Below are positions 36,168 to 47,274 of a DNA stretch of 64,000 nucleotides, in pieces. Numbering within the stretch: position 1 is the stretch's first letter; each line of letters begins with the position of its first letter. The DNA lies in contig NZ_QUSW01000002.1 of the NCBI RefSeq assembly GCF_003852895.1, forward strand, positions 1-64,000, given 5' to 3'. The position numbers and the translations under genes were made by a program. Below the pieces are notes generated by a model. That model was not told the DNA's origin, ran no database searches, and saw only the letters and a list, made by a program, of their open reading frames with translations. The stretch is from Rhizobacter terrae (lineage in GTDB: Bacteria > Pseudomonadota > Gammaproteobacteria > Burkholderiales > Burkholderiaceae_C).

Positions 36168-36629
36168 CTACTGGACCGGGCCCTTCAGGGCGGCCGGCAC
36201 CGGCAGCGACATCACGTCGATCCCCTCGTCGCGCAGGGCCTCGGCCTCGTCCGGCGTGGCCCGTCCACGGATGGCGCGCTCGTCGGCCTCGCCGTAGTGG
36301 ATCTTGCGGGCTTCCTCGGCGAACTTGTCGCCCACGTCGTCGGTGTTGTTCATCACATGCTGCACCGCACGAAGCCAGGCGGCCTGCATCGTCATCTCGA
36401 TGGGTTGGTCACCCTGGGGTGCCTTCTCGGCCGGTTTCGCCGGAGGCTGAGGCTCGCGGGCGCCAGAGACGTTCAGGCGCGGGGCCGACGGCAGCCGTGT
36501 GATCGCCTTGTCTGCGCAGACCGGGCATTCCAGCAGGCCACGGTCCATCTGCGATTGCAGGTCCGCGTCCGAGGCGAACCAGCCCTCGAAACGGTGGCCA
36601 TGCGTGCAGCGCAGATCCAGGACCTTCAT
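36168..36629 (-). CDS. DUF1178 zinc-ribbon-like protein
   Basis: 153 aa. The N-terminus MKVLDLRCTHGHRFEGWF followed by LLECPVCADKAITRLPSAP gives C-x2-H and C-x2-C pairs suited to zinc binding, the hallmark of DUF1178. The middle is Pro/Lys-rich and the C-terminal half is helical (AWLRAVQHVMNNTDDVGDKFAEEA). Function unknown. It is the distal gene of the nuo cluster, 24 bases after the NUDIX gene, an arrangement common in this bacterial group. Confidence 0.85.
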   Translation of the reverse strand: MKVLDLRCTHGHRFEGWFASDADLQSQMDRGLLECPVCADKAITRLPSAPRLNVSGAREPQPPAKPAEKAPQGDQPIEMTMQAAWLRAVQHVMNNTDDVGDKFAEEARKIHYGEADERAIRGRATPDEAEALRDEGIDVMSLPVPAALKGPVQ

Positions 36630-36653
36630 GGCCTCATTATGAGCACGTGTGGC

Positions 36654-37247
36654 TCAGGGAGCAGGCCGCCAGTCCAGCGTCCAGCGGCCGCTCTGCCAAT
36701 TCTGCAACCACAGAAGGGCGATCAGCGTCTTGGCGTCGGTGATCTCGCCGCGCTGCGACATGGCCATCAGCTCGTCGAAGGTGGCGGTGTGCACGTCGAG
36801 GAATTCGCCGGCGTCGAGCACCTGCTCGCCGCGCGTGAGGCCGCGAGCAAACCAGATCTCGATGCCTTCGTTCGAGTACGCGATGGCGTTGTTGAGCAGC
36901 CCCGCCCTCGCCCATTCGGCCGCGGTATAGCCGGTCTCTTCCGCCAACTCGCGCACCGCGCAGGTCAGCGTGGACTCGCCCGGGTCGATCTTGCCGGCGG
37001 GAAACTCCAGCATCACCTTCGACAGCGGATAGCGGTACTGGCGTTCAACCACCAGGGAGCCGTCATCCAGGATGGGCACCACCAGCACCGCACCCGAGTG
37101 CTTGATGTACTCGCGGGTCGCGGTGCTTCCGTCGGGCAGTCGAACGCTGTCGCGCCGGACGTCCAGCAGCTTGCCCTTGAAGACCTGCTCGGAACCGAGC
37201 GGGTCTTCGCGCAGGTGGTCGTCGCCGTCGGGGATGGGCGGGTTCAC
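36654..37247 (-). CDS. NUDIX hydrolase (ADP-ribose pyrophosphatase type)
   Basis: 197 aa. The Nudix box GKIDPGE-x7-RELAEETGY is complete (GX5EX7REUXEEXGU), giving the Mg2+-binding catalytic helix. Flanking residues VLVVPILDDGSLVVERQYRYP match the ADP-ribose pyrophosphatase (NudF) group, which cleaves ADP-ribose to AMP and ribose-5-phosphate. It follows nuoN by 10 bases on the same strand, so it probably rides on the complex I transcript and deals with nucleotides derived from NAD breakdown. Confidence 0.88.
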   Translation of the reverse strand: MNPPIPDGDDHLREDPLGSEQVFKGKLLDVRRDSVRLPDGSTATREYIKHSGAVLVVPILDDGSLVVERQYRYPLSKVMLEFPAGKIDPGESTLTCAVRELAEETGYTAAEWARAGLLNNAIAYSNEGIEIWFARGLTRGEQVLDAGEFLDVHTATFDELMAMSQRGEITDAKTLIALLWLQNWQSGRWTLDWRPAP

Positions 37248-37257
37248 GGCGCCAGCG

Positions 37258-38769
37258 TCAGGTGGCCAGCGCCTTGACGATCGCTTCCACGCACATGGCC
37301 ATCAGGCCGCCGGGCAGCAGGCCGAAGATCAGCACGGCCGCGCCGTTGATGGACAGGATGGTGCGCACGTCCGCCGTCGCCACGATGGGCGCCGTCTCGC
37401 GCGGCTCGTCGAAGAACATCACCTTCACCAGGCGGATGTAGTAGAACGCGCCGATCAGCGAGAACACCACCGCGGCGATGGCCAGCCACAGGTAGCCCGG
37501 CACGTTGGTCGACACCAGCGACTGCAGCACCGCGAGCTTGGCATAGAAGCCCACCGTCGGCGGCAGGCCGGCCAGCGAGAACATGAAGATGGACATCACG
37601 GCCGCATACCAGGGGCTGCGCTTGGCCAGGCCCTTGAAGTCGTCGATCTCTTCCGACTCGAAGCCCTGGCGCGACAGCAGCATGATGGTGCCGAAGGTGC
37701 CCAGCGAGGTCAGCACGTAGGTCACGATGTAGAACATCGACGAGCTGTAGCTGTTGCCCGCGGAAATGGTGTTGCCGCTGACCACGCCTGAGCACAGGCC
37801 CAGCAGCATGAAGCCCATCTGGCCAATGGTGGAGTACGCCAGCATGCGCTTGACGTTGGTCTGCGCGATGGCCGCGAGGTTGCCCAGCGCCATGGAACCA
37901 ATGGACAGCACGACCAGCATCTGCTGCCAGTCCACCGCGAGGCCCAGCATGCCTTCGACGAGCAGTCGGATGCAGATGGCGAAGGCCGCGAACTCCGGCG
38001 CGCCGCCGATCAGCAGCGTGATGGCCGTGGGCGCGCCTTGATAGACGTCAGGCACCCACATGTGGAACGGCACGGTACCAAGCTTGAAGCCCAGGCCGGC
38101 GACGATGAACACGAGGCCGAACGTCAGCACCGCCTCGTTGATCTGGCCGCTGCCGATGGCCTTGAAGACCTTGCCGATTTCCAGCGAGCCGGTGGCGCCG
38201 TACATCATCGACAGGCCATACAGCAGGAAGCCGCTGGCCAGCGCACCCAGCACGAAATACTTCATCGCCGCTTCGGTGGCGTTGAGGTTGTCGCGGCGCA
38301 TCGCCGTCAGCGCGTACAGCGACAGGCTCATCAGCTCCAGGCCGAGGTAGATGACCAGGAAGTTGTTGGCCGAGAGCATCACGCCGATGCCCAGCAGCGA
38401 GAACATCGACAGCGTGAACAGCTCGCCCTTGAGCATGTCGCGCACCGCGGCATAGGGGCGCGCATAGGCGAGCGTCACCATGGTGGCGACGCTGGCGAAG
38501 AAGCCCAGCAGGTGGCCCATCGGGTCGGCCACGACCATGCGGTCCATCGCGTAGATGGTGAAGCCGTGGTCGAAGTACCAGAGGTTGGCCGCGGCCACGA
38601 TGGCCAGCGACAGCTGCGTCAGGCGGTAGGTGACGACCTTGCGCGGGTCGTCGATGAACAGGTCGGCCAGTGCCACCACGCAGGCGAGGATCAGCAGCAG
38701 CGTCAGGGGCCCGATGGCGGTGGCATTGGGAGCCACCTTGAGCCAGTGATCGAGGATGGAAGAGTTCAT
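37258..38769 (-). CDS. nuoN: NADH-quinone oxidoreductase subunit N
   Basis: 503-aa antiporter-like membrane subunit of complex I with about 14 helices. Conserved charged helices include AMKYFVLGALASGFLLYGLSMMYG and the Lys-containing LAAIAQTNVKRMLAYSTIGQMGFMLLG region. It is the last nuo gene, 18 bases after nuoM, with NUDIX and DUF1178 genes after it. Confidence 0.96.
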   Translation of the reverse strand: MNSSILDHWLKVAPNATAIGPLTLLLILACVVALADLFIDDPRKVVTYRLTQLSLAIVAAANLWYFDHGFTIYAMDRMVVADPMGHLLGFFASVATMVTLAYARPYAAVRDMLKGELFTLSMFSLLGIGVMLSANNFLVIYLGLELMSLSLYALTAMRRDNLNATEAAMKYFVLGALASGFLLYGLSMMYGATGSLEIGKVFKAIGSGQINEAVLTFGLVFIVAGLGFKLGTVPFHMWVPDVYQGAPTAITLLIGGAPEFAAFAICIRLLVEGMLGLAVDWQQMLVVLSIGSMALGNLAAIAQTNVKRMLAYSTIGQMGFMLLGLCSGVVSGNTISAGNSYSSSMFYIVTYVLTSLGTFGTIMLLSRQGFESEEIDDFKGLAKRSPWYAAVMSIFMFSLAGLPPTVGFYAKLAVLQSLVSTNVPGYLWLAIAAVVFSLIGAFYYIRLVKVMFFDEPRETAPIVATADVRTILSINGAAVLIFGLLPGGLMAMCVEAIVKALAT

Positions 38770-38787
38770 AGGGTGGGCCGCCTCGGG

Positions 38788-40266
38788 TCAGCTCGGGAGC
38801 TTGGAGATCGCCACGTGCTTGAGCAGCTCGGTGACGGACACGTGCATGACGTCGGTGAAGGGCTTCGGGTACACGCCCATCCACAGCACGGCGATGGCCA
38901 GCACGGCCAGCATCACGAACTCGCGGGAATTGACGTCGGTCAGCGAGCGCACGTTGTCGTTGGCGACGGCGCCGAAGTACACGCGCTTGACCATCCACAG
39001 CGTGTAGGCCGCGCCGAACACCAGCGTGGTGGCCGCCAGCGCGCCCAGCCAGAAATTGAACTTCACCGTGCCGAGGATGACCATCCACTCGCCCACGAAG
39101 CCGCTGGTGGCCGGCAGGCCGCAGTTGGCCATGCCGAAGAACACCGCCAGCGCCGCGAACTTGGGCATGGTGTTGACCACGCCGCCGTAGGCCGCGATTT
39201 CACGCGAATGCACGCGGTCGTACAGCACGCCGATGCACAGGAACATGGCGCCGGAGATGAAGCCGTGCGAGATCATCTGCACGATGCCACCGGACACGCC
39301 CAGCTCGTTGAAGATGAAGAAGCCCAGCGTGCAAAAGCCCATATGCGCGATGGACGAGTAGGCCACCAGCTTCTTCATGTCCTGCTGCACCAGTGCCACG
39401 AGGCCGATGTACAGCACGGCGATCAGCGACAGCGCGACGATGAACCAGGCATATTCATGCGAGGCATCGGGCGTGATGGGCAGCGAGAAGCGCAGGAAAC
39501 CGTAGGCACCCAGCTTCAGCATGATGGCTGCCAGCACCACGGAACCGCCGGTGGGCGCTTCCACGTGGGCATCCGGCAGCCAGGTGTGCACCGGCCACAT
39601 CGGCACCTTCACCGCGAAGGCCGCGAAGAAGGCAAAGAACAGCAGCCCCTGCGACTTCATCGTCAGCGGCAGCTTGTGCCATTCGAGGATCTCGAAGCTG
39701 CCGCCCGACTTGTAGTAAAGGAAGATCAGCGCGACCAGCATCAGCAAGGAGCCGGCCAGCGTGTACAGGAAGAACTTGAATGCCGCGTACACGCGGTTGG
39801 GGCCGCCCCACACGCCGATGATGATGTACATCGGGATCAGCGTGGCTTCGAAGAAGACGTAGAACAGCAGGCCGTCCAGCGCGGTGAACACGCCGACCAT
39901 GATCCCCGAGAGGATGAGGAACGAACCCATGTACTGGTTCACGCGCTCCTCGATCACCTCCCAGGCGGAGACGATGACGATGACGGTGATGAAGGCCGTC
40001 AGCGGCACGAACCACAGCGACAGGCCGTCCACGCCCAGGTGGTAGCGCACCTTGAAGCGGTCGATCCAGGCAAGGTTCTCCACGAACTGCATCGCAGCGG
40101 TGGAGGCGTTGAAGTTGATGATCAGCGGCAGCGTGACGAAGAAGCTGGCCAGCGCAGCCACCAGCGCCATCCAGCGCACGGTGTTCGCATGTTCGTCACG
40201 GCCGACCGCCAGCAGGATCACGCCCGCGACGATCGGCAGCCAGATGGCAAGGCTCAACAATCCCAT
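38788..40266 (-). CDS. nuoM: NADH-quinone oxidoreductase subunit M
   Basis: 492-aa proton-pumping membrane subunit of complex I, Mrp antiporter-like. Seen are FYVFFEATLIPMYIIIGVWG with the conserved helix-5 Glu, FAVKVPMWPVHTWLPDAHVEAPTGGS split across helices 7-8, and VQQDMKKLVAYSSIAHMG. A large open frame on the opposite strand across nuoL-nuoM is a shadow. Confidence 0.97.
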   Translation of the reverse strand: MGLLSLAIWLPIVAGVILLAVGRDEHANTVRWMALVAALASFFVTLPLIINFNASTAAMQFVENLAWIDRFKVRYHLGVDGLSLWFVPLTAFITVIVIVSAWEVIEERVNQYMGSFLILSGIMVGVFTALDGLLFYVFFEATLIPMYIIIGVWGGPNRVYAAFKFFLYTLAGSLLMLVALIFLYYKSGGSFEILEWHKLPLTMKSQGLLFFAFFAAFAVKVPMWPVHTWLPDAHVEAPTGGSVVLAAIMLKLGAYGFLRFSLPITPDASHEYAWFIVALSLIAVLYIGLVALVQQDMKKLVAYSSIAHMGFCTLGFFIFNELGVSGGIVQMISHGFISGAMFLCIGVLYDRVHSREIAAYGGVVNTMPKFAALAVFFGMANCGLPATSGFVGEWMVILGTVKFNFWLGALAATTLVFGAAYTLWMVKRVYFGAVANDNVRSLTDVNSREFVMLAVLAIAVLWMGVYPKPFTDVMHVSVTELLKHVAISKLPS

Positions 40267-40287
40267 GTTCTTGTTCTCCGGGCTTCG

Positions 40288-42327
40288 TTAGCCGCCCAGC
40301 AAGGGGCCAAAATTGAAGAAGGTGCGCAGGTAGGGTGCGAGCTGCCAGGTCAGCAGCCCGATCACGCCGAGGATCATGACCAGCGCATACCAGTACAGGT
40401 AGCCAGTCTGGAAGGTGCGCACGATGGCAGCGACGCCGCCCACTACGCGTGCCGAGCCGTTGATGGCGATGCCATCGATCAGGCCCTGGTCGCCACCCTT
40501 CCACAGGCCACGGCCGAGGCCGCGTGCCATTGCAGCGAGGACGTTCTCGTTGAACCAGTCCATGTAGTACTTGTTCTCGAGGATCTTGTAGACCAGGCCG
40601 GAGCGCGCCTTGATGGCGGCCGGGATCTCGGGCTTGACCATGTAGAAGAAGTACGCGACGACCACGCCGGACAGCGCCAGGAAGAACGGCAGCGACATCA
40701 GGCCGTGCACGGCCATGCCCACGGCACCACCGAATTCCTTGCCCATTTCTTCCATGGCCGGATGCAGTTCGCCGTTGACGAAGATCGCGTCCTTGAAGAA
40801 GTCGCCATACAGCAGCGAGCCGATGGTGAGGAAGCCGATGACCACCGAAGGCACCGCCAGCAGCACCAGCGGCGCGGTGACGACCCAGGGCGACTCGTGC
40901 GGGTCGTGGTGCTCGCCGTGGTCGTCGTGGTGGTCATGCTCGCCCGGGAAGGGCTTGTGATGGAAGCGTTCCTTGCCGTGGAAGACCAGGAAGTACATGC
41001 GGAAGGAGTAGAACGCCGTGACGAACACGCCGATCACCACCGCCGCATAGGCGAATTGCGCGCCCGGCAGGTGGCTCAGGTGCACCGCATCGATGATGCT
41101 GTCCTTCGAGTAGAAGCCCGCGAAGAACGGCGTTCCGATCAGCGCCAGCGAGCCCAGCAGCGAAGTGATCCAGGTGATGGGCATGTACTTGCGCAGGCCG
41201 CCCATGTTGCGGATGTCCTGGTCGTGGTGCATGCCGATGATGACCGAGCCCGCGCCGAGGAACAGCAGCGCCTTGAAGAAGGCGTGCGTCATCAGGTGGA
41301 ACACCGCCACCGAGTAGGCGGACGCGCCCAGCGCGACCGTCATGTAGCCCAGCTGCGAGAGCGTGGAATACGCCACCACGCGCTTGATGTCGTTCTGGAT
41401 GATGCCCAGGAAGCCCATGAACAGCGCCGTGATGGCACCAATCACCATCACGAAGTTCAGCGCGGTGTCCGACAGCTCGAACAGCGGCGACATGCGCGCC
41501 ACCATGAAGATGCCGGCCGTCACCATCGTGGCGGCGTGGATCAGCGCGGAGATCGGCGTCGGGCCTTCCATCGAGTCAGGCAGCCACACGTGCAGCGGGA
41601 ACTGCGCGCTCTTGCCCATCGCGCCGATGAACAGGCAAATGCAGGTCACCGTGATGATGAGCCAGCCGGTGCCTGGGAACAGCTGCTTGGCCAGCTCCGG
41701 CCCCTTGGCGAAGGCTTCGCTGTAGCTCAGCGTACCGGCGTAGGCCACGATCAGGCCGATGCCCAGGATGAAGCCGAAGTCGCCCACCCGGTTCACCAGG
41801 AAGGCCTTCATGTTGGCGAACACCGCCGTCGGCTTGGTGTACCAGAAGCCGATCAGCAGGTACGACACCAGGCCCACCGCTTCCCAGCCGAAGAACAGCT
41901 GCAGGAAGTTGTTGCTCATCACGAGCATGAGCATCGAGAAGGTGAACAGCGAGATGTACGAGAAGAAGCGCTGGTAGCCCGGATCCTCTTCCATGTAGCC
42001 GATGGTGTAGATGTGCACCATCAGCGACACGAAGGTCACCACGCACATCATCATGGCGGTGAGGCCGTCGACCAGGAAGCCGACTTCCATCTTCAGGCCG
42101 CCCAGCACCATCCATTCATAGACGGTGCCGGAAAAGCGTGCGCCGTCGGCCGCGACCGACTTGAGCACCATGGCCGAGAGGATGAAGGACACCAGCACGC
42201 CCAGGATGGTGACGGTGTGCGCGCCCCGGCGACCGACGGTCTTGCCGAAGAAGCCCGCCACCACGGCGCCGATGAGCGGCGCCAGCGGAACCCACAGGAG
42301 CTGCGTTTGAGACAGTTGTGCAGACAT
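40288..42327 (-). CDS. nuoL: NADH-quinone oxidoreductase subunit L
   Basis: 679-aa largest membrane subunit of complex I, with about 16 helices including the long lateral helix at the C-terminus. Motifs include FFGWEAVGLVSYLLIGFW, AMGKSAQFPLHVWLPDSMEGPTP, and QNDIKRVVAYSTLSQLGYM. A His/Asp-rich cytoplasmic loop (EHDHHDDHGEHHDPHE, near residue 460) is unusual in composition but such loops occur in betaproteobacterial NuoL. Confidence 0.97.
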   Translation of the reverse strand: MSAQLSQTQLLWVPLAPLIGAVVAGFFGKTVGRRGAHTVTILGVLVSFILSAMVLKSVAADGARFSGTVYEWMVLGGLKMEVGFLVDGLTAMMMCVVTFVSLMVHIYTIGYMEEDPGYQRFFSYISLFTFSMLMLVMSNNFLQLFFGWEAVGLVSYLLIGFWYTKPTAVFANMKAFLVNRVGDFGFILGIGLIVAYAGTLSYSEAFAKGPELAKQLFPGTGWLIITVTCICLFIGAMGKSAQFPLHVWLPDSMEGPTPISALIHAATMVTAGIFMVARMSPLFELSDTALNFVMVIGAITALFMGFLGIIQNDIKRVVAYSTLSQLGYMTVALGASAYSVAVFHLMTHAFFKALLFLGAGSVIIGMHHDQDIRNMGGLRKYMPITWITSLLGSLALIGTPFFAGFYSKDSIIDAVHLSHLPGAQFAYAAVVIGVFVTAFYSFRMYFLVFHGKERFHHKPFPGEHDHHDDHGEHHDPHESPWVVTAPLVLLAVPSVVIGFLTIGSLLYGDFFKDAIFVNGELHPAMEEMGKEFGGAVGMAVHGLMSLPFFLALSGVVVAYFFYMVKPEIPAAIKARSGLVYKILENKYYMDWFNENVLAAMARGLGRGLWKGGDQGLIDGIAINGSARVVGGVAAIVRTFQTGYLYWYALVMILGVIGLLTWQLAPYLRTFFNFGPLLGG

Positions 42328-42337
42328 TCTTTTTGCC

Positions 42338-42658
42338 TCAGCCCTTCAGTTCGTCCAGTTCATCGACGTTGATCGACGAACGGTTGCGGAACAGCACGAC
42401 GAGGATGGCCAGGCCGATGGCCGACTCGGCCGCCGCCACGGTCAGGATGAAGAACACGAAGACCTGCCCGCCCATCTTGTCGGCGCCCACCGGCAGGTAG
42501 TGCGAGAAGGCGACGAAGTTCAGGTTCACCGCCAGCAGCATCAGCTCGATGCACATCAGCAGCACGATGAGGTTCTTGCGGTTCAGGAAGATGCCGATCA
42601 CCGACAGCGCGAAGAGGATCGCGCCCAGCGACAGGAAGTGGCCGAGTCCGACGCTCAT
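42338..42658 (-). CDS. nuoK: NADH-quinone oxidoreductase subunit K
   Basis: 106-aa three-helix membrane subunit of complex I. The helix pairs [19 protein letters not shown] and [15 protein letters not shown] carry the two membrane Glu residues used in proton transfer. Its ATG overlaps the nuoJ stop by four bases. Confidence 0.96.
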   Translation of the reverse strand: MSVGLGHFLSLGAILFALSVIGIFLNRKNLIVLLMCIELMLLAVNLNFVAFSHYLPVGADKMGGQVFVFFILTVAAAESAIGLAILVVLFRNRSSINVDELDELKG

Positions 42659-43293
42659 GCTTTCTCTCCAGTGGCGGCTTCAGGCGCCGGCGGCAGCTCG
42701 ACGGTCGGCGCCATCTTCACCAGGCGCATGCGATCGGCCTTCTTCGCCTTGATCTGCTCGGACGGGTCGAGGTACTTCGAGTCCTTGCGGCGGCGCAGGG
42801 TCAGCGCGATGGCCGCCACGATGGCCACCAGCAGCAGCACCGCCGCGATCTGCAGCGGGTACAGGTAGTGGGTGTAGATCTCGATGCCCAGCAGCTTGGT
42901 GTTGCCCAGCTTGAGCGCCGCGGCATCGGCCTCGGGGGCGGTGCGCACGTCGAAGCCGGGCATGAGCACCAGCGCCATTTCGAGCGCGATCACCACGCCC
43001 ACGGCGGCGGCCACCGGGAAGTGCTTCCAGAAACCCACGCGCAGGCTGTCCACGTTGATGTCCAGCATCATCACGACGAACAGGAACAGCACCATCACTG
43101 CGCCCACGTAGACGAGCACGAGCGAGATGGCGAGGAATTCGGCGCGCAGGAGCATCCACACGCACGAGGCCGAGAAGAAGGCCAGTACGAGGTAGAGCGC
43201 GGCATAGACCGGGCTGCGTGCGGTGATCACCCTGAACGAGGCGAACAGAAGCACGGCCGAGAAGACGTAGAAGAGCGCGGTGGTGGTGTGCAT
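42655..43293 (-). CDS. nuoJ: NADH-quinone oxidoreductase subunit J
   Basis: 212-aa five-helix membrane subunit of complex I, with the conserved [20 protein letters not shown] helix (pi-bulge region). The C-terminal tail after the last helix is a basic cytoplasmic extension of about 40 residues. A 64-base gap separates it from nuoI, the largest spacing inside the nuo cluster. Confidence 0.95.
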   Translation of the reverse strand: MHTTTALFYVFSAVLLFASFRVITARSPVYAALYLVLAFFSASCVWMLLRAEFLAISLVLVYVGAVMVLFLFVVMMLDINVDSLRVGFWKHFPVAAAVGVVIALEMALVLMPGFDVRTAPEADAAALKLGNTKLLGIEIYTHYLYPLQIAAVLLLVAIVAAIALTLRRRKDSKYLDPSEQIKAKKADRMRLVKMAPTVELPPAPEAATGEKA

Positions 43294-43357
43294 GTGTAGT
43301 GAAGCGCCTGGCCCTCGGACTGCTTGGTCGGGCCGAACACGCGAAGCACGAAAGGCT

Positions 43358-43855
43358 TCAGCGGTAGCGGGCGTCAGCCTCCTTGTTGGCCGCGATTTCC
43401 TTTTCGTAGCGGTCGCCGACGGCGAGCAGCATGTCCTTGGTGAAGTACAGGTCGCCCCGCTTTTCGCCGTGGTATTCGAGGATGTGCGTCTCGACGATGG
43501 AATCCACCGGGCAGCTTTCTTCGCAGAAGCCGCAGAAGATGCACTTGGTCAGGTCGATGTCGTAGCGCGTGGTGCGGCGCGAGCCGTCGTCACGCACATC
43601 GGATTCGATGGTGATGGCCAGCGCCGGGCACACCGCCTCGCACAGCTTGCAGGCGATGCAGCGCTCTTCGCCGTTCTCGTAGCGGCGCAGCGCGTGCAGG
43701 CCACGGAAGCGCGGCGACAGCGGCGTCTTCTCTTCCGGGAACTGCACGGTGATCTTCTTCTGGAAGAAGTGGCGGCCCGTGAGCTTCATGCCCTTGGCGA
43801 GCTCGAGCAGGAAGAAGCTCGAGAAGAAATCCTTGAAGGTGGTTGCAGCAGCCAT
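43358..43855 (-). CDS. nuoI: NADH-quinone oxidoreductase subunit I
   Basis: 165-aa peripheral-arm subunit carrying two [4Fe-4S] clusters (N6a, N6b). The ligands are the two ferredoxin motifs [12 protein letters not shown] and [12 protein letters not shown], each with a preceding or following Cys-Pro. An amphipathic N-terminal helix anchors it to the membrane arm, next to NuoH and NuoB. Confidence 0.97.
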   Translation of the reverse strand: MAAATTFKDFFSSFFLLELAKGMKLTGRHFFQKKITVQFPEEKTPLSPRFRGLHALRRYENGEERCIACKLCEAVCPALAITIESDVRDDGSRRTTRYDIDLTKCIFCGFCEESCPVDSIVETHILEYHGEKRGDLYFTKDMLLAVGDRYEKEIAANKEADARYR

Positions 43856-43861
43856 GTGCGT

Positions 43862-44959
43862 TTACTTCCAGATGTTCCAGGGCGATTGGATCCACAGCCC
43901 CACCACCACCAGCCACACGAGTGTGACCGGGATGAAGATCTTCCAGCCCAGGCGCATGATCTGGTCATAGCGGAAGCGCGGGAACGTGGCACGCACCCAG
44001 AGGAACAGCGTGCAGATGACGAAGGTCTTGGCGAACAGCCAGAACCAGTTCCAGAGCCAGGACGTCTTGACGATCCACTCGGGCGTGCTCATGCCCAGCA
44101 CCGAGAACGAAACCGGCGCCAGCCAGCCGCCCAGGAACATCACCGAGGCGAGCGCCGACACGAGGATGATGTTGGCGTACTCGGCCAGGAAGAACATGGC
44201 GAAGGCCATGCCCGAGTACTCCACCATGTGGCCGGCCACGATTTCCGATTCGCCTTCCACCACGTCGAAGGGGTGGCGGTTGGTCTCGGCGATGCCGGCG
44301 ATGACGTAGACGACGAAGATGGGCAGCAGCGGCAGCCAGTTCCAGCTCAGGAACGTGAGGCCCATGCTGGCGAAGGTGCCCTTGCCCTGACCCAGCACGA
44401 TCTCGGAGGTGTTCAGCGTGCCCGACACCATGAGCACCACCACCAGCGCGAAGCCCATGGCGATTTCATAGCTCACCATCTGGGCCGAGGCGCGCAGCGC
44501 GCCGAGGAAGGCGTACTTCGAGTTCGATGCCCAGCCGGCGATGATCACGCCATAGACTTCCATCGAGGTGATGGCCATCAGGAACAGCAGGCCGGCGTTG
44601 ACATTGGCCAGCGCCGCATCCGGGCCGAAAGGCACGACCGCCCAGGCGGCCAGCGCCGGCATGATGGTCATGACCGGGCCCAGGAAGAACAGGCCCTTGT
44701 TGGCCGCCGTGGGAACGATGATCTCCTTGAAGATCAGCTTCACCGCATCGGCGATGGGTTGCAGAAGGCCGAGCGGTCCCACGCGGTTCGGACCGGGACG
44801 GATCTGCGTCCAGCCGATGGCCTTGCGTTCCCACAGCGTGAGGTAGGCCACGCAGATCAGCAGCGGAAGCACCAGGCAGACGATCTTGATCAGCGACCAG
44901 GCCACCGGCCAGGCGCCGCCCAGATGCTCACTGCCGAAGTTGTAGAGGGTGTCGATCAT
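43862..44959 (-). CDS. nuoH: NADH-quinone oxidoreductase subunit H
   Basis: 365-aa membrane subunit forming the quinone-access channel with NuoB and NuoD. Conserved segments are [22 protein letters not shown] after helix 1, [18 protein letters not shown], and [18 protein letters not shown] near the C-terminus. About eight helices. Six bases separate it from nuoI. Confidence 0.97.
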   Translation of the reverse strand: MIDTLYNFGSEHLGGAWPVAWSLIKIVCLVLPLLICVAYLTLWERKAIGWTQIRPGPNRVGPLGLLQPIADAVKLIFKEIIVPTAANKGLFFLGPVMTIMPALAAWAVVPFGPDAALANVNAGLLFLMAITSMEVYGVIIAGWASNSKYAFLGALRASAQMVSYEIAMGFALVVVLMVSGTLNTSEIVLGQGKGTFASMGLTFLSWNWLPLLPIFVVYVIAGIAETNRHPFDVVEGESEIVAGHMVEYSGMAFAMFFLAEYANIILVSALASVMFLGGWLAPVSFSVLGMSTPEWIVKTSWLWNWFWLFAKTFVICTLFLWVRATFPRFRYDQIMRLGWKIFIPVTLVWLVVVGLWIQSPWNIWK

Positions 44960-44967
44960 CGGCGGCC

Positions 44968-47274
44968 TCAGGCTTTGGCAACGGCGATGGGGCCGAACAT
45001 GGCACCCAGCGCGGCGGTTTCATGGCGTCCGGCGGTCACGCGCACAGCGGTGGGCGCAAGCGTCGTGTCCAGGCGGGCCGGCAGCACGGCGCTGGCGTCG
45101 CCCTGGGTCACGCGCACGCTGGCACCGTCGGCCAGGCCGAGCTGCGTCCACACGGCTTGCGGCAGGCCCACGACCGGCGGCTTGGCGTCGGCCGTGAGCT
45201 GCAGCGAGGTGGCGCGGCGCACGAGCGAGTCGGTGCCGTAGATGGCCACGTCGGCGACACGCTCCAGGCCTTGCGCAGCAGCCGCCGAGGTGACGGCAGC
45301 ACCCGTCTTGTTGCTCAGGCGTGCCGTGATGTCGCCCTTCAGCGCTTCGGCCTTCACCTCGTCGGAGGTCTCGAAGTCGAAGCCCTGCAGGCCCAGCATG
45401 TTGCCCAGCACGCGCAACACCTTCCACGCGGGGCGGGTGTCGGCATGCGGCTTCACCACGCCGTGGAAACCTTGGACACGGCCTTCGGCATTGACGAAGG
45501 TGCCCGCGGTCTCGGTGAACGGCGCGATGGGCAGCAGCACGTCGGCGCAGTCGAGCGCGGCGTCCTTGAACGGCGTCAGCGCGACGACCATGTCGGCCTT
45601 GTTCAGCGCGGCGATGGCGCCTGCCGGGTTGGCAGCGTCGAAGGCCGGCTCCACGTTCAACAGGATGGCCGCCTTGAGCTTGCCGCCCAGCATGTCGGCC
45701 GCATTCAATCCGTTGGCGCCAGGCAGCGCGTTCACGAGCTGCGCGCCGACCGTGTTGGCGGCTTCGGTGAGGTAGCCCACCGTGGCGCCGGTCTGCTCGC
45801 CGATGAAGTTTGCCAGCGCCAGCAGGCTGGACGCCTGCGGATGCTGCGCGGCAGCGTTGCCCAGCAGCACGGCCTTGCGTTCGCCGGACAGCAGCGAGTC
45901 CGCGATGGACTTCGCATCTGCGGTGGCTTCGGCTTGCACCGGTGCCGCCACGCCCTTGGCAGAAGCCACGGCAGCAGCCACGGAGGCCAGCGCATTCACC
46001 CATCCGCTCGGCGCCACGCTCACGCTGCTCGCCAGCGGAATCGCCCAGTCGTCCTGCACTGCATGGATGCTGTGGATCTTGCCGCCCTTCTTCTGGGCCT
46101 GGCGCAGGCGCGCCGCGAACAGCGGATGGTCCTTGCGCAGGAAGGAACCCACCACCAGCACGCGCTGCAGGGTGGACAGCGACGCGATGGACGTGCCCAG
46201 CCAGCGAACGCCCTCGGCCTTCGCGAATTCGGCGTGGCGGGTGCGGTAGTCGATGTTCTCGCTGCCCAGCCCGCGCACCAGCTTGGCCAGCAGGTGCAGC
46301 TCTTCCACAGTGTTGTGGGCCGAGCCCAGCGCGCCGATGCTGGCCGCGCCATGGTCCGCCTTGATCTGCGTGAGGCTGCGCGCCACGTATTCGAGCGCAG
46401 TCGTCCAGTCGGTGGCCTTCCACTCGCCGCCCTGCTTCACCATCGGCGAGGTCAGGCGGGCGTCGCTGTTCACGGCCTCGTACGAGAAGCGGTCGCGGTC
46501 GGCGATCCAGCACTCGTTGACGTCCTCGTTCTCCAGCGGAACCACGCGCAACACCTTGCCGGACTTCACCTGCACGATCAGGTTGGCACCCGTGCCATCG
46601 TGCGGGCTCACGCTCTTGCGGCGCGAGAGTTCCCAGGTTCGTGCCTGGTAGCGGAAGGGCTTGCTCGTGATGGCGCCGACCGGGCACAGGTCGATCATGT
46701 TGCCCGACAGCTCGGAGTCCACCGTGTCGCCGGCAATCGTCGTGATCTCGGAATGCTCGCCGCGGTTGACCATGCCCAGCTCCATCGCGCCGGCCACTTC
46801 CTGGCCGAAGCGCACGCAGCGGGTGCAATGGATGCAGCGGCTCATCTCCTCGAGAGACAGCAGCGGGCCGACTTCCTTGTGGAAGACCACGCGCTTTTCT
46901 TCCTCGTAGCGCGAGGAGGAGCCACCGTAGCCCACGGCCAGGTCTTGCAGCTGGCATTCGCCGCCCTGGTCGCAGATGGGGCAGTCCAGCGGGTGGTTGA
47001 TGAGCAGGAACTCCATCACCGACTGCTGGGCCTTGAGCGCCTTGTCGCTCTTGGTGCGCACGATCATGCCATTGGTGACGGGCGTCGCGCAGGCCGGCAT
47101 CGGCTTGGGCGCCTTTTCGACATCAACGAGGCACATGCGGCAGTTGGCCGCGATGGACAGCTTCTTGTGATAGCAGAAGTGGGGGATGTAGGTGCCGGCC
47201 TTGTCGGCCGCATGCATCACCATGCTGCCTTCAGGCACCGAGACCTTCTTGCCGTCGAGATCGATTTCAAGCAT
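44968..47274 (-). CDS. nuoG: NADH-quinone oxidoreductase subunit G
   Basis: 768-aa iron-sulphur subunit of the NADH arm. The N-terminal ferredoxin part has a [2Fe-2S] set (CYHKK...CRMC...C), a His-ligated [4Fe-4S] region and [14 protein letters not shown], followed by [12 protein letters not shown]. The remaining 500 residues are a molybdopterin-oxidoreductase-like domain without cofactor role. The ATG at 47274 is chosen since [16 protein letters not shown] is the normal start; the frame extends 51 bases further. It overlaps nuoF by eight bases. Confidence 0.95.
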   Translation of the reverse strand: MLEIDLDGKKVSVPEGSMVMHAADKAGTYIPHFCYHKKLSIAANCRMCLVDVEKAPKPMPACATPVTNGMIVRTKSDKALKAQQSVMEFLLINHPLDCPICDQGGECQLQDLAVGYGGSSSRYEEEKRVVFHKEVGPLLSLEEMSRCIHCTRCVRFGQEVAGAMELGMVNRGEHSEITTIAGDTVDSELSGNMIDLCPVGAITSKPFRYQARTWELSRRKSVSPHDGTGANLIVQVKSGKVLRVVPLENEDVNECWIADRDRFSYEAVNSDARLTSPMVKQGGEWKATDWTTALEYVARSLTQIKADHGAASIGALGSAHNTVEELHLLAKLVRGLGSENIDYRTRHAEFAKAEGVRWLGTSIASLSTLQRVLVVGSFLRKDHPLFAARLRQAQKKGGKIHSIHAVQDDWAIPLASSVSVAPSGWVNALASVAAAVASAKGVAAPVQAEATADAKSIADSLLSGERKAVLLGNAAAQHPQASSLLALANFIGEQTGATVGYLTEAANTVGAQLVNALPGANGLNAADMLGGKLKAAILLNVEPAFDAANPAGAIAALNKADMVVALTPFKDAALDCADVLLPIAPFTETAGTFVNAEGRVQGFHGVVKPHADTRPAWKVLRVLGNMLGLQGFDFETSDEVKAEALKGDITARLSNKTGAAVTSAAAAQGLERVADVAIYGTDSLVRRATSLQLTADAKPPVVGLPQAVWTQLGLADGASVRVTQGDASAVLPARLDTTLAPTAVRVTAGRHETAALGAMFGPIAVAKA

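Noticed and set aside
38038-42372. 1444-codon open frame on the plus strand across nuoN, nuoM and nuoL
   Set aside because: It is antisense to genes with clear complex I motifs. Its translation is rich in His, Gln, Arg and Glu, the usual composition of a shadow frame in high-GC DNA.
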